Program-made: the position numbers and the translations under genes | The notes under the pieces: generated by a model | What the model was told of the DNA's origin: nothing | Databases searched by the model: none | Seen by the model: the letters and a program-made list of their open reading frames with translations, nothing else | Part shown: positions 8,955 through 18,479 of the stretch, piece after piece | Numbering within the stretch: position 1 is the first letter of the stretch | Layout: the number at the start of each line of letters is the position of its first letter | NCBI RefSeq assembly: GCF_014642835.1 | Contig: NZ_BMJA01000004.1 | Span: forward strand, 65,678-129,677 | Length of the DNA stretch: 64,000 nt | DNA from: Dyella nitratireducens | GTDB taxonomy: Bacteria > Pseudomonadota > Gammaproteobacteria > Xanthomonadales > Rhodanobacteraceae | Direction of reading: 5' to 3'

Positions 8955-9078
8955 AGCCTCCGGATTCGTTGCCCCGGCTTTTGCCTGGGCGACGATGGAC
9001 TCGGGACATCTAGGGACCGCAGCGCCTTCTGCAGTACACGCATAAAATACGCGCTCTGTTTTCACCGGACACTTCCGT

Positions 9079-10146
9079 TTGACCACGCCCGGTTTTCACG
9101 CATCCGCGCCCGAAGCGGTACTGGACGCACTCTTCCTACCTCTCACGGATGGCTCGCTGCACCTGCCTACTGAAGGCAGCGTGTTGTTCCTGCGTGCCCG
9201 CGACGGCTTTCGCCTGCGCGAAGTCGCGCAGCGGCATTGGGTGTACGAACAGAGCTTCAAGCCGTTTGCGGAAACGCTGGTGCGCAGCGGTTACAAGGTA
9301 GACGAAGCCGACGCCGAGTCGCGCTTCAACCTGGTACTGCTGCTGCCGCCGCGCCAACGTGAAGAAGCGCGTACCTGGTTCGCCAAGGCGGCGCGTCATG
9401 CCGAGGGTGGTGGTGTGGTGGTGGCGTGCGTGCCGAACGCGGAGGGTGCGAAATCCGCGCAAGCCGATCTTGCGGCGTTGCTGGGTTCGGTGAGTCATCT
9501 TTCCAAGCACAAGTGCCGCGTGTTCTGGGGTGTATCGGATACCGCGTGCGATCAAACATTGCTTGAAGCGTGGCTCAATCTCAATCGTCCGCATGCCAAC
9601 GCCGCCGGCTACGTCAGCAGGCCCGGCTTGTTCGCGTGGGATCGCGTGGATATCGCGTCCGCCTTGCTCGCAGAACATCTGCCCGAAGATCTGCACGGCC
9701 GCGTCGCCGACTTCGGCGCGGGCTACGGTTATCTCGCTGCGCAGATCGTCGCGCGTTGCCCGAGCGTCACCGTGCTTGATCTCTATGAAGCCGAAGCGCG
9801 TGCGTTGGAGCCGGCGCGGCTCAATATCGAGCATGCTATGCACGAACACGCGCGTGAGCTTGCGTTCGAACTGCACTGGCATGACGTTACCCAGGGCGTG
9901 GAACGCCATTACGATGCGGTGGTCTGCAATCCACCTTTCCACCAGGGCAGGGCGGATTTGCCGGACCTGGGCCGTGCCTTCATCACGCAGGCAGCGCACG
10001 CCCTGCTGCCGCACGGAAGTTTGTGGCTGGTGGCCAATCGTCACCTGCCTTACGAAGCCACGCTGGCGACGCACTTCGAACACGTGCGTACCGTGGTCGT
10101 GCAGGATGGTTTCAAAGTCATCGAAGCAAGAGGCATACGCGCATGA
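9079..10146 (+). CDS. rsmC: 16S rRNA (guanine-N2)-methyltransferase, RsmC-like
   Basis: 355 residues. The C-terminal half is a class I methyltransferase: VADFGAGYGYLAA (SAM motif I, about 213-225), then VVCNPPFHQG, the NPPF motif used to flip amino groups of guanine. The N-terminal half is a degenerate methyltransferase-like domain, as in RsmC and RlmG. RsmC methylates G1207 of 16S rRNA; the similar length and FHxG after NPPF favour RsmC over RlmG. The start appears to be TTG at 9079. Its stop overlaps the rsuA start (ATGA at 10143-10146), implying coupled translation of two 16S rRNA modification enzymes. Confidence 0.83.
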   Translation: MTTPGFHASAPEAVLDALFLPLTDGSLHLPTEGSVLFLRARDGFRLREVAQRHWVYEQSFKPFAETLVRSGYKVDEADAESRFNLVLLLPPRQREEARTWFAKAARHAEGGGVVVACVPNAEGAKSAQADLAALLGSVSHLSKHKCRVFWGVSDTACDQTLLEAWLNLNRPHANAAGYVSRPGLFAWDRVDIASALLAEHLPEDLHGRVADFGAGYGYLAAQIVARCPSVTVLDLYEAEARALEPARLNIEHAMHEHARELAFELHWHDVTQGVERHYDAVVCNPPFHQGRADLPDLGRAFITQAAHALLPHGSLWLVANRHLPYEATLATHFEHVRTVVVQDGFKVIEARGIRA

Positions 10147-10853
10147 GGCTGGTCAAGCTGATCGCCAATCTCGGCTATGGCAGCCGCAAGGACGTTGCAT
10201 GGATGTTCCGCGAAGGACGCATCACTAGTCCCGAGGGTGAGGTGCTGTACGCTGATGACAAGGTGGAGCACGCGCAGATCCATATCGATGGCGAGCCGCT
10301 CGATCCGCCCGCCGGCATCATCCTGATGATGCACAAACCGTTAGGCGTGACGTGTTCGCGCAAGGATCCAGGCCGCGTGGTGTATGACTTGCTACCACCG
10401 CGCTATCGACAGCGCAGCCCGGCACTGTCCACCGTTGGCCGGCTGGACCGTGATACATCCGGCATGCTGCTCATCACCGATGACGGTGCGCTGCTGCACC
10501 GGATCATCTCGCCGCGCGCGAACATCACCAAGGTGTACGAGGCCACGCTTGCGCAGGATCTCAGCGGCGACGAAGAAGCGCTATTTGCCAGCGGCACGCT
10601 GATGCTGGAATCGGAAACCACACCATTGTTGCCGGCAAAGCTGGACGTGCTTGGGCCGCGGCATGCGCGGCTGTCGATCACGGAAGGGCGCTATCACCAG
10701 GTGCGCCGGATGTTCGCTGCCACCGGCAATCACGTGGAAACCTTGCAGCGCACGGCCATTGGGCAGTTGCAGCTGCAGGACTTGCCATCGGGTGAGTGGC
10801 GTCAGCTTTACGCCAATGACATCGCGCGACTCTTTGAGCCGACAGCTGCGTGA
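10143..10853 (+). CDS. rsuA: 16S rRNA pseudouridine(516) synthase
   Basis: 236 residues. An S4 RNA-binding domain occupies about 1-60 (MRLVKLIANLGYGSRKDV...). The catalytic GRLDRDTSGMLLITDDG carries the Asp that attacks uridine. SPRANITKVYEATL and EGRYHQVRRMFAATGNHV are typical of the RsuA/RluB/E/F branch. The one-domain architecture and closeness to RsuA at the C-terminus favour position 516 of 16S rRNA, though RluE/RluF-type specificity cannot be excluded by eye. The gene overlaps the RsmC-like gene by four bases and has no ribosome site of its own beyond that coding sequence. Confidence 0.87.
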   Translation: MRLVKLIANLGYGSRKDVAWMFREGRITSPEGEVLYADDKVEHAQIHIDGEPLDPPAGIILMMHKPLGVTCSRKDPGRVVYDLLPPRYRQRSPALSTVGRLDRDTSGMLLITDDGALLHRIISPRANITKVYEATLAQDLSGDEEALFASGTLMLESETTPLLPAKLDVLGPRHARLSITEGRYHQVRRMFAATGNHVETLQRTAIGQLQLQDLPSGEWRQLYANDIARLFEPTAA

Positions 10854-10870
10854 GCCGTCGGCATCGTCAT

Positions 10871-11071
10871 TCAAGGCTCGATTTGCATCTGGCTGCGGGC
10901 CAGTTCGTCTTCGCGTCGCGACCGTGCGTTGGATGTCCAGGAGACCAGCTTGAATTCCGCAAGCGTGTCATTGACGGCCGGCGTGTGAGTGTCCTGCGTG
11001 TGGTTTGAAAGCATCCCTGCTACCAGCTGCATTCCGCGTACAAAGGCGGAACGAGCGAGAAGCATGTGCAT
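10871..11071 (-). CDS. Small hypothetical protein
   Basis: A 66-codon frame on the minus strand with a GGAG ribosome site about 9 bases before the ATG at 11071. The product is hydrophobic at the start (MHMLLARSAFVRGMQLVAGM), then polar and charged, ending RSQMQIEP. No domain is recognised. It is the only plausible gene in the 360-base space between rsuA and selO. Support is the ribosome site and frame only, so it may be spurious. Confidence 0.4.
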   Translation of the reverse strand: MHMLLARSAFVRGMQLVAGMLSNHTQDTHTPAVNDTLAEFKLVSWTSNARSRREDELARSQMQIEP

Positions 11072-11219
11072 AGTTGTTCACTCCATCGACTACCCCTGCG
11101 TAGCCGCGAGCAAACTGTACCAAGCTTTAACCGCAGATGTATAGGTACCGTGAAGATCGTGAGGCGGCTCGCATTTTTGTTGCCTTGCACCAAGCTGGCA
11201 TCGCCCGAATATCGTTTCT

Positions 11220-12785
11220 ATGACACTTACACCACTCAAGTTCGATAACACGTTCGTTCGTGAATTGCCGGGTGATCCGGATCGTGGCCACGGCGCTCGC
11301 CAAGTCGCGGGCGCGCTGTATTCACGGGTGGATCCGAGTCCCGTGTCGGCGCCGCGTGCTGTCGCCTGGTCGCCTGAAATGGCGGCGGAGTTGGGCTTCA
11401 CGGATGCCGACATCGCCAGCCCGTTTTTTGCGCACGTGTTCGGCGGCAATGGCGTGCTCGAAGGCATGCAGCCATGGGCGTCCAATTACGGCGGGCACCA
11501 GTTCGGCGTGTGGGCCGGGCAGCTAGGCGATGGGCGGGCCATTTCCTTGGGTGAGGTGGTGACGGCGCAAGGCAAACGCTGGGAGCTGCAGCTCAAGGGT
11601 GCAGGCAGCACGCCGTATTCGCGCGGAGCAGACGGACGCGCGGTACTGCGTTCGTCGATCCGCGAATTTCTTTGCAGCGAAGCCATGCATCATCTCGGGG
11701 TGCCGACCACGCGTGCACTGAGCCTGGTGGTGACGGGCGACGTCGTGGAACGCGACATGTTCTACGACGGCCACCCGCAGGACGAGCCGGGTGCGATCGT
11801 CTGCCGCGTGGCGCCGTCGTTCATTCGCTTCGGGCATTTCGAGTTGCCGGCTTCACGTGGTGAGATCGATCTGCTGCGCCAGTTGGTCGACTTCACCATT
11901 CGCCGCGACTTTCTGCATCTGGGCGGCAGCGTCGAAACGCACTACGCCGATTGGTTTGCCGACGTTTGCGCACGTACGGCCATCATGATCGCGCATTGGA
12001 TGCGCGTCGGCTTCGTACATGGTGTGATGAATACCGACAACATGTCGGTACTCGGCCTCACCATCGATTACGGTCCGTATGGCTGGATTGATGATTTCGA
12101 TCCAGAGTGGACACCCAACACGACCGATGCCATGCGCCGCCGCTACCGTTTCGGTCAGCAACCCAATGTGGCGTGGTGGAATCTCAGCCGTCTCGCGGCA
12201 GCCATTGCACCGTTGTTTGGCGACATCGCACCGTTGCAGGCGGGGTTGGATCGCTACGTGGCCGAATACAGCTTGCAGGCGCGTCGTGATATTGCCGCCA
12301 AGCTCGGGTTCTCGGCGTGCCGCGACGACGATGTCACGCGCATGGAAACGTTGCAGCAACTGATGCAAAAGGCGGAAGTGGACATGACTTTGTTCTTCCG
12401 CGCACTCAGTCGCGTTGATCCACACGCACCGCAACTGGCACCACTACGTCATGCGTTCTACGACGGTGCCAAGCGCGAATCCGCGGAAGCCGATTTCCTG
12501 CGCTGGCTGGACGATTACGCGGCACGGGTGCGCGAAGATACGTGGACACCGGAACAACGCGTGCAATGCATGAACGCTGCCAACCCCTGTTACGTGCTAC
12601 GCAATTATCTCGCCCAGGAAGCGATCGATCGCGCGACGCAAGGCGACTACGACGATATCCATACTTTGCTCGACGTGCTGCGTCACCCTTACGAAGAACA
12701 GCCAGGACGCGAGCGTTTTGCAGAAAAGCGTCCCGAATGGGCCAAGCATCGCGCGGGCTGTTCGATGCTTTCCTGCAGTTCATGA
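11220..12785 (+). CDS. selO: Protein adenylyltransferase SelO (YdiU family)
   Basis: 521 residues, slightly longer than typical bacterial SelO. Family signatures include [38 protein letters not shown] and [20 protein letters not shown], which form the pseudokinase-like nucleotide pocket. SelO transfers AMP from ATP to Ser/Thr/Tyr of target proteins and is linked to redox stress. The protein ends SCSS, matching the conserved Cys (Sec in animals) three residues from the C-terminus. The ATG at 11220 lacks a strong ribosome site but the alignment to the family N-terminus ([12 protein letters not shown]) supports it. It converges on the ROK gene with 20 bases between stops. Confidence 0.95.
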   Translation: MTLTPLKFDNTFVRELPGDPDRGHGARQVAGALYSRVDPSPVSAPRAVAWSPEMAAELGFTDADIASPFFAHVFGGNGVLEGMQPWASNYGGHQFGVWAGQLGDGRAISLGEVVTAQGKRWELQLKGAGSTPYSRGADGRAVLRSSIREFLCSEAMHHLGVPTTRALSLVVTGDVVERDMFYDGHPQDEPGAIVCRVAPSFIRFGHFELPASRGEIDLLRQLVDFTIRRDFLHLGGSVETHYADWFADVCARTAIMIAHWMRVGFVHGVMNTDNMSVLGLTIDYGPYGWIDDFDPEWTPNTTDAMRRRYRFGQQPNVAWWNLSRLAAAIAPLFGDIAPLQAGLDRYVAEYSLQARRDIAAKLGFSACRDDDVTRMETLQQLMQKAEVDMTLFFRALSRVDPHAPQLAPLRHAFYDGAKRESAEADFLRWLDDYAARVREDTWTPEQRVQCMNAANPCYVLRNYLAQEAIDRATQGDYDDIHTLLDVLRHPYEEQPGRERFAEKRPEWAKHRAGCSMLSCSS

Positions 12786-12805
12786 CGAACGCGTAGTGAG
12801 TTGTT

Positions 12806-13972
12806 TCAGCGGAAAAAGCACTCTTTGAACGGAAGACTGGCCGCCCCTGTCGCGACTGCATCGTAAGGAGTCTGTGCGCATAGAAGGTGTGGCACCGGAC
12901 GCGTGTGCCCGCGGCGTGACAGGTTGTCGATGACGATGTGGGGGATGAGGCGGTTGGCGAGGTCTTGCGGAATCCGGCCACCGAGTACGATCGCCTGCGG
13001 ATCGATGATTGCCACCACGGACGACGCGATGACCGACAAGCCAGGTGTTACGCGTTTGATCCAGGTTTCGATGGCCGGCCAGCTTGGATCGTACTGATCG
13101 ATGAGCGACTGGATGTCCGGCAGTTGCAAGCCATCCTCGTTGAGTTGTGTGCGCAACGTTTCCAGCGCCGCGCGTTCGAGTCCTAGCCGCGGCAGCATGC
13201 CGGCGAACTCGCCCGCGTTGCCATGTGCGCCACGGATGCAACGGCCATCCATCACCAGGCCGCCGCCGAAGCCGTGGCCAAAATAGAAATAGGCGAAGTC
13301 GCGATATTGCCGCCCCAGCCCATGCAGGCTTTCGCCGATGGCCGCGACGCTGCCGTCGTTGTCCAGCCATACCGGATGATTCAATGCATCCGCGAACAGC
13401 GTATCCAGATCCACCAGCGCGAGTTCGTCCAGTGGAGATGGCGGGTTGACCTTGGCACCGTCACCAATGAAGAAACCGGTGATACCGAGGCCGACACCAA
13501 ACAGGCGGCGTTCGTTGACACGTGCCTTGCTTAGCAGGCGTTCGAGTAACGTACGCACGCGACGCACCAGAGCCGCCCGGCCGAGCGCGGGCATCGGTTC
13601 GTCGTGATGAGCTAGCAGGTTGCCGGCAAAATCCATCAACGCCAAGGCGACCGAATCGGTGGTGATCGACACGCCGGCGGCATAGGCGTAATGGGCGCGC
13701 AGGCTCACGGCCATGGCTGGTTTGCCGCGGCCTTCCTGCGGTACGGCGTCGCCGAATTGCAACATGCCGCGCTCGACCAATTCATCCACCAGGCGCATCA
13801 CGGATTGCGCAGTAAGCCCGGTGGCGCGTCCCAGTTCGGCTCGCGTGGTGGTGCCGCTTTTGCGTACGAGATCCAGCAGTTCGCGCTCGTTCGCCGAAAC
13901 CGTGGCGTCGGGATCATCGCCACGCAGAAAGCTGCGATGTAACTTGCCCGCAAACGGAATGGTGGCAGACAT
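12806..13972 (-). CDS. ROK family transcriptional regulator
   Basis: 388 residues. A winged helix-turn-helix lies at about 25-75 (TTTRAELGRATGLTAQSVMRLVDELVERG). The ROK ATPase-like domain follows, with GVGLGITGFF, WLDNDGSVAAIGE and FGHGFGGGLVMDG. ROK regulators such as NagC and Mlc bind sugars or sugar phosphates and repress carbohydrate genes. The usual zinc site is missing: after GAHGNAGEFAG comes MLPR where a His is expected, and the CxCGxxGC cysteines are absent. The ATG at 13972 has an AGAAGG site. It is downstream of, and co-oriented with, the glycosidase and TonB receptor genes, which it probably controls. Confidence 0.88.
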   Translation of the reverse strand: MSATIPFAGKLHRSFLRGDDPDATVSANERELLDLVRKSGTTTRAELGRATGLTAQSVMRLVDELVERGMLQFGDAVPQEGRGKPAMAVSLRAHYAYAAGVSITTDSVALALMDFAGNLLAHHDEPMPALGRAALVRRVRTLLERLLSKARVNERRLFGVGLGITGFFIGDGAKVNPPSPLDELALVDLDTLFADALNHPVWLDNDGSVAAIGESLHGLGRQYRDFAYFYFGHGFGGGLVMDGRCIRGAHGNAGEFAGMLPRLGLERAALETLRTQLNEDGLQLPDIQSLIDQYDPSWPAIETWIKRVTPGLSVIASSVVAIIDPQAIVLGGRIPQDLANRLIPHIVIDNLSRRGHTRPVPHLLCAQTPYDAVATGAASLPFKECFFR

Positions 13973-14125
13973 GAGGCCTTCTTTTTGGAGTTCTGGCGAA
14001 ACGCGGATTATGTCACTGGGAGTTGCGAAATAAATCGGTTGCCATGAAATGACGTATTCCCTCAGGGCCGTCATTCCCGCTTTCGCGCACTGCTGTCCGG
14101 GGAAGTTTTTGGCTTGCCGGATCGG

Positions 14126-14280
14126 CCCCCTCCCCTACGTGTAGTAGGGGAGGGTTGGGGTGGGGTGAAGCAACCTCGCCAGAGATTCCATCATGTTTCT
14201 TATCCATTCCCGCGTAGCGGGAAGCGAGCTTCGCTCGCCTCACCCCACCCCAGCCCTCCCCTGCAAGCAGGGGAGGGGGC
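14126..14280. repeat. Composite CCCTCCCCT palindromic repeat, second copy
   Basis: Same organisation as 3020-3145: a hairpin CCCCTCCCCTAC...GTAGGGGAGGG at 14127-14154 followed by TTGGGGTGGGGTGAAG, and the complementary CTCACCCCACCCCAGCCCTCCCCTGC at the right end. It occupies part of the 504-base gap between the ROK gene and the glycosidase gene. The rest of the gap holds an imperfect half copy of the CCGTCATTCCCGC repeat near 14067-14087 and no gene. Confidence 0.8.
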
Positions 14281-14476
14281 ATTTCCGGTTCACTCGTGGA
14301 TATCGCGTTGAGCAAACTTTTTTAAGTCGCTTGCTGCGCGAATCATGCAAAGGTGTTGCCCCTTAAATGCTCGCTACTTTTTCCGCAAAATTTCCCCGGA
14401 CAGCAATGCGCTTTCGCGGGAACGACAGCATCTGGACATGATGGCGAGTGTCGTTGCGTTACCCAGCCTTCTTACT

Positions 14477-15742
14477 TTACGGCAACACGTCGATGCGAAT
14501 GCCCAGATGATTGCCAACCGGCCGCTCCCGGCCTGGAATGCCGGTATGGATCGGGCTGTTGGCAATCGCAAATTTTCCATCCTGCCGCAACACCATCGTG
14601 GACGAGCCACCGCCATCCATATTGATCGCCGAGTCCGCGCCCAGTTGCTGCAGCAACGATGTGAGTTCCGATAGCGTCATGCCTTCGCTGTAGTTCGACT
14701 GGCGGCCATCCACCACCACCCACCACATTTTCTTGCGCGCCTTGTCCAGTGCAATGGCCGTACGCGGCTCGGGCGTGGCGTAGTAATCGTGCCGTTTGTT
14801 TTCCAGCGGCAGCGGCTTGCCATGAAGCATCAGTACCGGCCCGGCACCGACGGCTTCGGTAGTCTGCGTGGAGCAACGCGCCGTGGTGATGTAAGCGTCG
14901 TGCCCATGCATGCACAGGGAACCGTTCGAACGCGTATCAGGGCTGGTGTAGTCGGAATCCACGTGACCATGTGCCATCGAGATGCCATCCACCACCACAC
15001 CCTGGCCTAAGGCCGGCACATAGGGCTTGTCCAGCAGATGTCCGCCGTCGAACGGGCGGAAATAAGTGGCGTTGATGGCAGCGTCCAGTTGTTCGCGTGC
15101 GGCGAAATGCGTGGTCTTTTCCACGACGAATTCGTTGCCGTCTTTCGGCGTCCCGGGCGTGACGACGAAGGCGAGTCCGCGTGTATCCAATGAAATTTCA
15201 AGGATGTGGATCATCATCGGGCGTGGCTGCGTTGCCTGTTGATGCCAGTAGCGAAGACCGGAACGGATTGTGATGGGCGAGCTGTTGCCCGTAGGCCGTT
15301 GCAGCATGGGCTGCACCAGCACGCGTGTGTCAGCGGCTGCATCACGGATAGCTGCTTGCAGGTCATCCAGCGTGGACGGCGCTGCCTGCAGCAGCAGATG
15401 TGGTGCTGGCTGCAGGTGCAACGCTTCGCTCAGGGGCACACAAGCAGCGCTGGGTTGGCAGGCGTCAGTGGCGTAATCGGTCGCAGCATAAAGCTGGCCG
15501 TCCGCACCTTGGCGCACGGCGAGCGTCATGAACGGCATGTGTTTATGCGTACATTGGCGCAACGCCGCCAGCACGTCGCCAGGCTGCATATCCCAGCAGG
15601 TGGAGCTGGCCACGACGGGAATCGCGGTGGCCGAACTGCTTGAGGAAGCGGGCAGGGAATCTCCCGCATGCACGATGCCCGCGGCAAGGCCGGTTGCCAG
15701 GCAAGCATGCAGCAACGCGGAAAGAGGACGCTTACAAAACAT
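14477..15742 (-). CDS. Phosphodiester glycosidase family protein (NAGPA domain)
   Basis: 421 residues with a signal peptide (1-26), so periplasmic or secreted. The C-terminal 250 residues match the NAGPA domain: TYFRP near the domain start and SELTSLLQQLGADSAINMDGGGSSTMV at the end, with the GGGSS loop typical of the active site. Relatives remove GlcNAc from GlcNAc-1-phosphodiesters or cut related phosphodiesters in bacterial exopolysaccharides and phages. The N-terminal 150 residues are not recognised. The ATG at 15740-15742 lies inside the end of the TonB receptor gene (11-base overlap), so the two are translated as a pair. Confidence 0.86.
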   Translation of the reverse strand: MFCKRPLSALLHACLATGLAAGIVHAGDSLPASSSSSATAIPVVASSTCWDMQPGDVLAALRQCTHKHMPFMTLAVRQGADGQLYAATDYATDACQPSAACVPLSEALHLQPAPHLLLQAAPSTLDDLQAAIRDAAADTRVLVQPMLQRPTGNSSPITIRSGLRYWHQQATQPRPMMIHILEISLDTRGLAFVVTPGTPKDGNEFVVEKTTHFAAREQLDAAINATYFRPFDGGHLLDKPYVPALGQGVVVDGISMAHGHVDSDYTSPDTRSNGSLCMHGHDAYITTARCSTQTTEAVGAGPVLMLHGKPLPLENKRHDYYATPEPRTAIALDKARKKMWWVVVDGRQSNYSEGMTLSELTSLLQQLGADSAINMDGGGSSTMVLRQDGKFAIANSPIHTGIPGRERPVGNHLGIRIDVLP

Positions 15743-18479
15743 AGGTAACCCCCAGGTAATACGCGCGGCCGTTGTCCAGCTCTTCCTTGATCAAACTTTG
15801 ATCCGGGCCAAGCACGCGAGTGGGGCGCGCATTGGTGAGGTTCTTGCCCTGCAACAGGAAACTCACGTGCGAGTTGTAGAGGTAACGCAGTTGCGCATCG
15901 TAGGTTTGCGTTTGTGCGTAGTAGATATCGTTGACGGCGTTGTCCGTGGCAAAACTGATCGGCATCTTGCCGGTGTGGTTGGCGCTGACCTGCGCGCTGA
16001 AAGGTCCCTGGTTGTACAGCAGCGATGCATTGAGCAAATGCTTGGCCGCGCCGACCAACATCGGCAGCTGCCGTTGGCTGCCATCTTTCATGGTGATGGC
16101 GGAGCCATCCATGTCCAGCAAGGTGGCATTGAAGGTAGCGCCGAGGTGGCTCAACACCCCCGGCAGGAAATCGAAGTGCAGTTTGGTGGCGCCGAACTCC
16201 AGCCCTTTCACCTTGGCGGTGCTGGCGTTCTGTGCCTCGGTCGTGGTGACCAGATACGTGCCGGTCAATCCGTCAGGATTGGTCTCGGAAGTGGTCGTAG
16301 TCAGGTTGACGATTTCATGCTGGATGCGTTTCTGGAATGCCGCCAGGGAAAGCATCGCGTCACTAGCCGGATACCATTCCAGCGACAGGTCATAGTTGGT
16401 GGACTTGCGTGGTACCAGGTTTGGATTGCCGATGGTTTGCGAGATGGTGTTGCCGGCCAGGCTAACCGTTGGCGCGCTGTTCTGCGCCAGTGCGGCGTAC
16501 GAGGCACGTGCAAGGGTTTCGCTCGCGCCGGCGCGCAATATCAGATCAGGTTGCAAGCTGTACGCCAGGATCGTCGATGGCAGCAGCTTGCCGTAATGAT
16601 GAAGATTGTCGATCTTGGCGAAGTTGGTGAGGCTGTTGAGTGGATTGGGCTGCGTGTTCTGCACGTCTTGCGAGGTGTCTTCGTAGCGTAAGCCGACCAC
16701 GCTCATGAACTGCTCGTCGTGGTAACCGGCCATGGCATAGCCGCTGGTAGTCGCCTCGCGGATATTGAAGTCGCTGATGGCGCTGGTCCGCGCGTTGGTG
16801 GACACCGGTGCGTACAGGCCAGGGTGATCGATGACGTATTGCGTGACCTTGGCCGGATCGATCAGCAGCATGTTCTGGCCATTGCCGTCATAAGGCTGAA
16901 AATTGACGTCCTCGGTGCCGATGGCCGCCAACGAAACGGCCGACGTCGGCGCGTAGCCAATCTGGTTCAAGTCGTAGCGCTGCTGCAGATTGCGGTACTG
17001 CACGCCGGCCTTGTAACCCCAGCCCGTCGCGTCTTCCTGCAGGTTGTGGTTGAAGTCCAGCTTCAAGGTGAGCAAACCGGACTTGCTGCGCTCCAGCGCA
17101 TTCATGTAGCTGGTTTGCAGATAGTTGGCCGGATTCATGTAGTAGCTGGGATTGGCCGGCGTAAACAGCGCTACGCCGCCCGGTGAGGCGTCGTAGCCGA
17201 AGCCCAGCTTGGAAGATGCCGCGCTGGTGAGTACATCTTCCTGAGTGGTTTGCCGGTAGTTGCCGATGGCGTAGTTGGCAACAAGATCCCATTGGCTGCG
17301 TTCGTCCGGTTCAAAACTGCTGCCAAGTTCTGCGTACTTGATCTGCCGCACTTGATCGTAATGATCGAAGTCGACCTGCGCGGCGCCTTTGGCAAAGCTG
17401 CCTGTGGTATCGGAGGTCAACGTGGCCGGCCCCACGCGTGCGAGGAATTGCGAGCGGCGCAACTCGTTGTTCTCGTGTTGAAAGAAACCGCCTGTGAGGT
17501 GGGCTTGCAGGTTTTCGTGATTGTCATACTCGAACTTGCCCAGCACGCCTTCGCGTTGCCTAACGTTGTCGTAGCTGAGCCAGCGGTGGCGGTCGGGCAC
17601 TGCAACCAGACCGTCTACATTGTTGTTCGGGGACAACGTGGAACCCGTGCCGGCACTGTTCTGGCCCAGCGAGGACAGCTTTTGCGTGCCACCGGTGTAT
17701 TTGTAATAGCCATCCGTGTCCATCGCCGTATCGAGCGACGAGGAATCGCGGCGGTAATAGCTGGTGGACAAGAGGAAGCCGAACTGACGTTGGCTGCCAA
17801 ACGTATCGCTGAGCGTATTCTCGATCTGCCCGGATGGACCTGAATGTGCCACGACGCGCGAATTGTCCCAATGCGCGTAGTCAGCACGGCCGGATACGAA
17901 CAGGCCGAGATGATCGAAAGCGCTGCGCGTGCGCAGATTCACGACGCCACCGATCGCATCAGCCGGCATGTCCGCCGTTACCGTTTTATAGATACTGACC
18001 TGCTGCGCGAGTGATGCAGGCAGTACGTCCAGGGATACGTTGCGTGACGTGGTCTCCGTGGAGGGCAGGGCAATGCCATCCACCATCACCGAGTTGTAGT
18101 CGGGATTGAGACCGCGCAAATTAAGGAACTGCGCTTCGCCACGTCCATTGTTGATGGTCATGGCCACACCAGGAATGCGCTGCACGGCTTCGCCCAGGCC
18201 AAAGTCGGGCACGGAGCCGATTTCATCGGCGGAAATACCATCCGAGATCACCGGCAGAGTACGTTTTTCCACGATGGCCTTTTCGACGGACAACGTCTTG
18301 CCCGTGACCTGGACCGCTTCAAGTGTCGTCGTTGTGCTGGCAGGTTTGGTGCCATCGCTACCAGCAGGCGGCTGCGTGGATTGGGCGAAGGCCTGACCGA
18401 TCGCCAAGGTCAAACTGGAGAGTGCAATCAGCGAGACGCGACGGTTCTTACCGTCGCGCCTGTTCGGGCGGTACGTCAT
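15732..18479 (-). CDS. TonB-dependent receptor, carbohydrate-uptake type
   Basis: 915 residues with a signal peptide (1-33). A plug domain follows: ISADEIGSVPDFGLGEAVQRIPGV, then FLNLRGLNPDYNSVMVDGI and AIGGVVNLRTRSAF, the pattern of the Xanthomonas/Caulobacter receptor group (TIGR01782-like). The C-terminal beta-barrel ends in a terminal aromatic-type strand (AYYLGVTYVL). Such receptors import oligosaccharides or siderophores with energy from TonB-ExbBD. The overlap with a GlcNAc-phosphodiesterase-type glycosidase and the nearby ROK regulator suggest a GlcNAc-containing substrate (inference). GAGAGGAAC precedes the ATG at 18479. Confidence 0.92.
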   Translation of the reverse strand: MTYRPNRRDGKNRRVSLIALSSLTLAIGQAFAQSTQPPAGSDGTKPASTTTTLEAVQVTGKTLSVEKAIVEKRTLPVISDGISADEIGSVPDFGLGEAVQRIPGVAMTINNGRGEAQFLNLRGLNPDYNSVMVDGIALPSTETTSRNVSLDVLPASLAQQVSIYKTVTADMPADAIGGVVNLRTRSAFDHLGLFVSGRADYAHWDNSRVVAHSGPSGQIENTLSDTFGSQRQFGFLLSTSYYRRDSSSLDTAMDTDGYYKYTGGTQKLSSLGQNSAGTGSTLSPNNNVDGLVAVPDRHRWLSYDNVRQREGVLGKFEYDNHENLQAHLTGGFFQHENNELRRSQFLARVGPATLTSDTTGSFAKGAAQVDFDHYDQVRQIKYAELGSSFEPDERSQWDLVANYAIGNYRQTTQEDVLTSAASSKLGFGYDASPGGVALFTPANPSYYMNPANYLQTSYMNALERSKSGLLTLKLDFNHNLQEDATGWGYKAGVQYRNLQQRYDLNQIGYAPTSAVSLAAIGTEDVNFQPYDGNGQNMLLIDPAKVTQYVIDHPGLYAPVSTNARTSAISDFNIREATTSGYAMAGYHDEQFMSVVGLRYEDTSQDVQNTQPNPLNSLTNFAKIDNLHHYGKLLPSTILAYSLQPDLILRAGASETLARASYAALAQNSAPTVSLAGNTISQTIGNPNLVPRKSTNYDLSLEWYPASDAMLSLAAFQKRIQHEIVNLTTTTSETNPDGLTGTYLVTTTEAQNASTAKVKGLEFGATKLHFDFLPGVLSHLGATFNATLLDMDGSAITMKDGSQRQLPMLVGAAKHLLNASLLYNQGPFSAQVSANHTGKMPISFATDNAVNDIYYAQTQTYDAQLRYLYNSHVSFLLQGKNLTNARPTRVLGPDQSLIKEELDNGRAYYLGVTYVL

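Noticed and set aside
6825-9086. 753-codon frame antisense to the OPT transporter
   Set aside because: Entirely opposite a well-supported transporter; composition is His/Arg/Asp-rich as expected of a shadow frame in GC-rich DNA; no ribosome site or domain.
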